45,018 nucleotides of DNA, from contig CAKOMC010000006.1 in the NCBI GenBank assembly GCA_934096535.1, forward strand, positions 1 to 45,018, in the 5' to 3' direction. The notes below the pieces were generated by a model. It ran no database searches and was not told the DNA's origin. It was given only the letters and a program-made list of their open reading frames with translations. Every line of letters starts with the position of its first letter. Within the stretch, counting starts at the first letter, position 1. Shown here one piece after another: positions 42,031-45,018 of this stretch. This DNA comes from an uncultured Bacilli bacterium (lineage in GTDB: Bacteria; Bacillota_I; Bacilli_A; RF39; UBA660). Both the position numbers and the translations under genes were made by a program.

Positions 42031-43242
42031 ATGAAAAAAGTAAATTATATATTTGTGCTAGTAAGTGTCTTAATAGTAACAGTTTTAGGTATAGGAATAT
42101 CATATTCATTATGGAATATCAGTGTTAGTCAAGACAAAGTAAATACAGCTATGACTAGTTGTTTTGATATAACTTATAGTAGTGAATCAAGTGCTATTAA
42201 TTTAGAAAAACAATATCCTATAAGTGATGAGGCTGGTAGTAAGTTAACACCATATACTTTTAAAATAACAAATAATTGTGATATAAATGCTTATTATAAA
42301 ATAAATTTAGAAACTTTAAATACTAGTAATATTGATACTAGATTTATAAAGACTTCCTTAAATAACACTAATCCCCAAGTTATCAACAAGTATAACGAAA
42401 CAGAAGTTTCTTTGAAAAATGGTAAAGTAGCCAATAATTTAAAATCAGGCTATCTTCCGGTAGGCGGTTCTATATCTTTTGATTTAAGAGTATGGCTAGA
42501 TTATGATACAACTATTAATGATATAAAAAATGATGGAACTGATAAATGGGTAGGTAGAATAGTAGTTATATCTAGTCCAGTAACAGAAGATGAAATTAAT
42601 AAGGCTTGTCAAAATAGTGGTGGCGATTTAATAGATAGTGGAGAATGCCGAAAATACTATGTGAAGTTAAATGAAAGATACATTAATAATGATTTTAGTA
42701 GTAGTGATGGTTGGAACTCTTGGAAATCAAGTGCTGGTGATCCAATGAAATATCTTAATTTTTCTAAGTTTAATTTAACTTATGTAAGTAGTGAATTGAT
42801 TCAGATTTGGCAAAGAATAGATGATGTTCCAGAACGCATATGGTATGTTTATATTAGTTTAAATAGTGGTGTTGCATATTTTGGTTTCAATAATATTTAT
42901 GAAGGTGAACACCATTGGCCATATTATAAAAGCATTTTAAATAGTAAAAATAATCCATCTACAAATGGTTTTTTTATAGATAAGCATTTTGCCACAGGAG
43001 AAAGTATTTATTTATTTGAATTATTTTTTGAAGAATCAATTAAAGATGTTTCTTACAAATATATAAATGTTGTTGATTTAACATTAATGTTCGGTGAAGG
43101 AAACGAACCGAATAAGGAATGGTGTGATAAATATTTAACTGATTATCTTGAATACAATAAAGAAGGAACTTTAACACCAATAAAAGAAATAGGCGAACCA
43201 ATAAAAACTGCTTACTATGATAAAGTAGATATGTTTGATTGA
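42031..43242 (+). CDS. TasA/SipW-substrate-like surface protein 3 with variable binding domain
   Basis: A 403-residue third paralogue. Its signal/anchor (residues 5-26, ending GISYSLW) is again different, and the core 28-182 is nearly identical to copies 1 and 2. The variable domain (about 213-345) begins YINNDFSSSDGWNSWKSS, the same N.DF...GW opening as copy 1, with many aromatic residues (VYISLNSGVAYFGF). The conserved tail carries DLTLMFGEGNEPNKEWCD. It ends in a TGA stop. Predicted secreted surface protein; ligand unknown. Confidence 0.75.
   Translation: MKKVNYIFVLVSVLIVTVLGIGISYSLWNISVSQDKVNTAMTSCFDITYSSESSAINLEKQYPISDEAGSKLTPYTFKITNNCDINAYYKINLETLNTSNIDTRFIKTSLNNTNPQVINKYNETEVSLKNGKVANNLKSGYLPVGGSISFDLRVWLDYDTTINDIKNDGTDKWVGRIVVISSPVTEDEINKACQNSGGDLIDSGECRKYYVKLNERYINNDFSSSDGWNSWKSSAGDPMKYLNFSKFNLTYVSSELIQIWQRIDDVPERIWYVYISLNSGVAYFGFNNIYEGEHHWPYYKSILNSKNNPSTNGFFIDKHFATGESIYLFELFFEESIKDVSYKYINVVDLTLMFGEGNEPNKEWCDKYLTDYLEYNKEGTLTPIKEIGEPIKTAYYDKVDMFD
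42112..42576 (+). repeat. Near-identical core, copy 3
   Basis: Encodes residues 28-182 of surface protein 3; few codon changes from copies 1 and 2. Confidence 0.9.
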
Positions 43243-43337
43243 TGACAAATAAAAAAATAGTAAAATTAATGATACAATAAATTCAAAGAGTTGGATATAA
43301 ATTATAAAATAAAAAGTCATAAATATTTCAAAGTTAA

Positions 43338-43374
43338 AAAGTCATAACTTGGGATACTTATGGCTATTTTTTTT
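43338..43374 (+). terminator. Terminator after surface gene 3
   Basis: AGTCATAA (43340-43347) pairs with TTATGGCT (43358-43365) with two G-T pairs, followed by a long T-run. Confidence 0.7.
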
Positions 43375-43452
43375 CATAAAAATGTCAAATTCATGTCAAA
43401 TTTAATAAAAAATTGTTAAACTTTAACGAAATATTAAAATTTTTGAAGGAAA

Positions 43453-43480
43453 TTAGACTTCACTTACCAATATATATAAT
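43453..43480 (+). promoter_or_regulatory. Possible promoter of the nuclease locus
   Basis: TTAGAC (43453-43458), 16 bases, TATAAT (43475-43480). Confidence 0.4.
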
Positions 43481-43524
43481 TAGGAGGGTAAATAATATTC
43501 CTCTTAAGAAAAGGAGGTGAATCT

Positions 43525-43614
43525 ATGATAAATTTTGCCAAAAACAATATGGAAAAGGAAGTGATGATTAATGAAAAGCAAGAAAGAAGTAGAAAGAACT
43601 TTAAAAGAAAATAA
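43525..43614 (+). CDS. Small overlapping leader reading frame, 29 codons
   Basis: It starts at an ATG five bases after the best Shine-Dalgarno of the region (AAGGAGGTGA) and runs MINFAKNNMEKEVMINEK onward to a basic end, overlapping the first 44 bases of the nuclease gene in another frame. It may be a leader peptide that couples or limits nuclease translation. The peptide itself is not recognised. Confidence 0.4.
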   Translation: MINFAKNNMEKEVMINEKQERSRKNFKRK

Positions 43615-44485
43615 AGACGCCGATTTTGTTTTACCTATGACTTGGGATGTAATGTTTGAGCAAATGTTCATTTCTGATGAAGCAATGCCCTTACTTGAGT
43701 GTATCATTTCAATATTTGGCAATGTCGATATAAAAGATGTCAAGGGTAAAGTTAGATTACTACCAAATGAATTAAAGCAAACATCGGCTAAAGATACGAG
43801 GAGTAAAAGCGATATAATTGCCGATTATTTTAAAGATGAAAAAAATATTGATAAGTATATTGTGGAAATGAATTCATCACAGACAATGCCTTGGCGTAAT
43901 GTTTTCTATGCTTATAAAGTAGCGGGCGGTGGTATTTCCATTGATGAAGATAAATATGTAAAAGCATATGACACTATATTAATAAATTTTAATTATTTTG
44001 TTAAAGTTAAAAGTAATTTAGTAGAGATGATTACTATGCGTTATAAAGACGGAACTATCTATGATGATAGCACTAAAATATTCGAAGTAAATATGGCAAA
44101 AGCTAAAGATGTGAGTTATAATTATGCCGATAAGCAAGAGGAACAAGTAGCCATAATTAGTAGAATGTTTATGACTACCAGTTCACTTGAATTGGATAAG
44201 GAGTCGGATAAAATTATGAGTAAAAAAGATACAGAAAAGTTAGTTAATCGTGCTAAGGAATTATCGAGTGATGATGGTTATATTAGACTTTTTGATGAAG
44301 AAGAAAACTATAAGGAGCTGATTCGTAATACCGAGTTAGCAGAAGCTCATGAAAAAGGTAAATTAGAAGGCTCTAAAGAGACAAAAACAGAAATGGCAAA
44401 AAAATTAAAAAAAGCTGGTGTTAAAATCTCGATTATTGCTGAGGCTTCCGGTTTATCTATGGAAGAAATAGAAAATTTAAAATAG
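43571..44485 (+). CDS. Rpn-family PD-(D/E)XK nuclease (putative transposase-like)
   Basis: A 304-residue protein of the Rpn / PD-(D/E)XK nuclease transposase family. The nuclease core has a helical start (TWDVMFEQMF), LLPNELKQ, then KSDIIADYF (Asp81) and YIVEMNSSQ (Glu99; the third motif position is Asn instead of the common Gln/Lys). The C-terminal part (216-304) has the family tail AKKLKKAGVKISIIAEASGL...EEIENL. E. coli Rpn proteins are DNA-cleaving, RecA-independent recombination and phage-defence factors. An in-frame stop upstream fixes the ATG at 43571; RBS GGAAGTG. An in-frame internal ATG (44216) with AAGGAG upstream could give a separate C-terminal product. Confidence 0.82.
   Translation: MKSKKEVERTLKENKDADFVLPMTWDVMFEQMFISDEAMPLLECIISIFGNVDIKDVKGKVRLLPNELKQTSAKDTRSKSDIIADYFKDEKNIDKYIVEMNSSQTMPWRNVFYAYKVAGGGISIDEDKYVKAYDTILINFNYFVKVKSNLVEMITMRYKDGTIYDDSTKIFEVNMAKAKDVSYNYADKQEEQVAIISRMFMTTSSLELDKESDKIMSKKDTEKLVNRAKELSSDDGYIRLFDEEENYKELIRNTELAEAHEKGKLEGSKETKTEMAKKLKKAGVKISIIAEASGLSMEEIENLK
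44201..44358 (+). repeat. Duplicated segment, copy inside the nuclease gene
   Basis: GGAGTCGGATAAA through the AELAEAH region; matches 44513-44670 with few changes, offset 312 bases, including the sequence upstream of the shared ATG. Confidence 0.9.
44216..44485 (+). CDS. Possible internal translation product of the nuclease gene (C-terminal 89 residues)
   Basis: The in-frame ATG at 44216 (Met216) is preceded by AAGGAG (44198-44203), spacing 12. In E. coli Rpn genes an internal start yields a short C-terminal protein that neutralises the full-length nuclease; the same is inferred here. Support comes from the free-standing copy at 44528, which begins at the equivalent Met. Confidence 0.45.
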   Translation: MSKKDTEKLVNRAKELSSDDGYIRLFDEEENYKELIRNTELAEAHEKGKLEGSKETKTEMAKKLKKAGVKISIIAEASGLSMEEIENLK

Positions 44486-44512
44486 TTATAGCTAAAATCC
44501 AAAATCAAGTAG

Positions 44513-44670
44513 GGAGTCGGATAAACTATGAGTAAAAAAGATACAGAAAAGCTAGTTAATCGCGCTAAAGAATTATCGAGTAATGATGGTTATATTAGAC
44601 TTTTTGATAAAGAAGAAAACTATAAGGAGTTAATTCGTAATACCGAGTTAGCTGAAGCGCGTGAAGAAGG
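44513..44670 (+). repeat. Duplicated segment, free-standing copy
   Basis: Second copy of 44201-44358; similarity drops sharply after it although the proteins remain homologous. Confidence 0.9.
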
Positions 44671-44806
44671 CATGAAATTGGGCTCTGAAGAAAAAGTGTT
44701 AGAAATTGCCAAAAGTCTCATTAAAATAGGATTAACCAATGAGCAAATTGTCGAAGCAACAAAGATTTCAATTGAAGATATAGAATCTTTAAAGAAAGAA
44801 GCTTAA
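44528..44806 (+). CDS. Free-standing Rpn C-terminal domain protein, putative antitoxin or remnant
   Basis: A 92-residue protein equal in extent to the C-terminal part of the upstream nuclease. Its first 48 residues differ at four positions; the rest is diverged but keeps the family pattern (IAKSLIKIGLTNEQIVEATKISIEDIESL). AGGGAG (44511-44516) lies 11 bases before the ATG. It has no nuclease core. Either it is a dedicated inhibitor of the nuclease, or it is the 3' end of a second Rpn gene whose front was deleted. The intact reading frame and RBS favour a translated gene. Confidence 0.6.
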   Translation: MSKKDTEKLVNRAKELSSNDGYIRLFDKEENYKELIRNTELAEAREEGMKLGSEEKVLEIAKSLIKIGLTNEQIVEATKISIEDIESLKKEA

Positions 44807-44948
44807 CAAGTAATTGTTTTGCAAAAATGTTATAAAGCTTAAAATAAAAGAAAAATCCATAATAGTCAATATTCCAGGATTACAAGGGCGCGGCTTATTT
44901 AGGCTCTATTCCTTAAATTAAACTTATCTAGTAAATCTAAAATGTTTT

Positions 44949-44957
44949 TGATATAAT
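44949..44957 (+). promoter_or_regulatory. Extended -10 promoter of lgt
   Basis: TGA plus TATAAT (44952-44957); no clear -35 box. Confidence 0.5.
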
Positions 44958-44981
44958 CAAGTGGAAGAAAAGAGGAAATAT

Positions 44982-45018
44982 ATGAATCCAGTTTTATTTA
45001 CTATTGGAAATTTTGAAA
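44982..45018 (+). CDS. lgt: Prolipoprotein diacylglyceryl transferase, first 12 codons
   Basis: The partial protein MNPVLFTIGNFE matches the conserved start of Lgt, the membrane enzyme that lipidates the lipobox cysteine of lipoproteins. RBS AGAGGAAAT is correctly spaced. It runs off the right edge. Confidence 0.7.
   Translation, partial: MNPVLFTIGNFE

Larger units (their letters stand above)
43243..43524. other. Intergenic region between the surface modules and the nuclease
   Basis: It holds a direct repeat of AAAAAGTCATAA (43311-43322 and 43336-43347), a terminator (43338-43374), a repeated ATGTCAAATT, a possible promoter (43453-43480) and two Shine-Dalgarno sequences, AGGAGGG (43482-43488) and AAGGAGGTGA (43511-43520). 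The first has no clear start codon. Confidence 0.6.

Noticed and set aside
43571..44485. Nuclease gene as part of a complete insertion sequence
   Set aside because: No terminal inverted repeats or target duplication were found around it; the family is often labelled transposase without such ends.
44860..44910. Slightly GC-richer stretch upstream of lgt, possible tRNA or RNA
   Set aside because: No cloverleaf, T-loop or terminator could be recognised.
1..45018. Alternative genetic code with TGA as tryptophan
   Set aside because: Conserved tryptophans are TGG and TGA ends intact genes at expected positions.

Overview
The window is an AT-rich chromosomal segment of a low-GC Gram-positive bacterium. 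TGG is the tryptophan codon and TGA ends several genes (for example two of the TasA-like genes), so the code is standard and not the Mycoplasma one. The gene set (tilS-ftsH, parA-parB-mscS-DUF951, ychF, cysS, uvrB, uvrA, lgt) together with AGGAGG ribosome binding sites and TG-extended -10 boxes points to the Bacillota, probably an uncultured gut Bacilli lineage of the RF39/Erysipelotrichales type. That placement is inference. No rRNA, tRNA, CRISPR array or complete insertion sequence was seen.

Layout. Positions 1-2300 hold small unknown genes, a signal-peptidase-like membrane protein that has lost its catalytic residues, and a DUF308 membrane protein. Positions 2300-16580 are a conserved housekeeping block: tRNA modification (tilS), membrane proteolysis (ftsH), a DHH phosphoesterase, chromosome partitioning (parA, parB), a MscS channel, DUF951, an AbgT-type transporter, a rhodanese lipoprotein, a GNAT enzyme, ychF, a FemAB-type aminoacyltransferase, cysS and a YugP-type metallopeptidase. 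The parAB-mscS-DUF951-ychF group resembles origin-proximal synteny in Firmicutes.

Positions 16600-25100 are accessory: an 809-residue unknown protein bracketed by two small DUF1292-like proteins, an alpha/beta hydrolase that lacks its serine, a DUF2130 coiled-coil protein with a fresh 153-bp internal duplication, a zinc alcohol dehydrogenase and a 432-residue orphan. Positions 25200-37900 carry uvrB, a CBS-type manganese pyrophosphatase, DUF1294, a short-chain dehydrogenase, a degenerate HAD protein, TspO, an XRE regulator paired with an ImmA-like zinc peptidase, an unknown protein followed by a radical SAM protein, and uvrA.

Positions 37900-43400 are the most striking region. Three tandem modules each consist of a minus-strand XRE-family regulator and a divergent plus-strand TasA/SipW-substrate-like surface protein. 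The three surface proteins share an almost identical core and C-terminal tail but have unrelated middle domains and diverged signal segments. The layout recalls SinR control of tasA in Bacillus, in self-contained and multiplied form. Immediately downstream (43500-44810) is an Rpn-type PD-(D/E)XK nuclease gene with an in-frame internal start, followed by a free-standing second copy of exactly that C-terminal portion. This fits a gene-within-gene toxin-antitoxin arrangement with a duplicated antitoxin. The window ends in the first codons of lgt.
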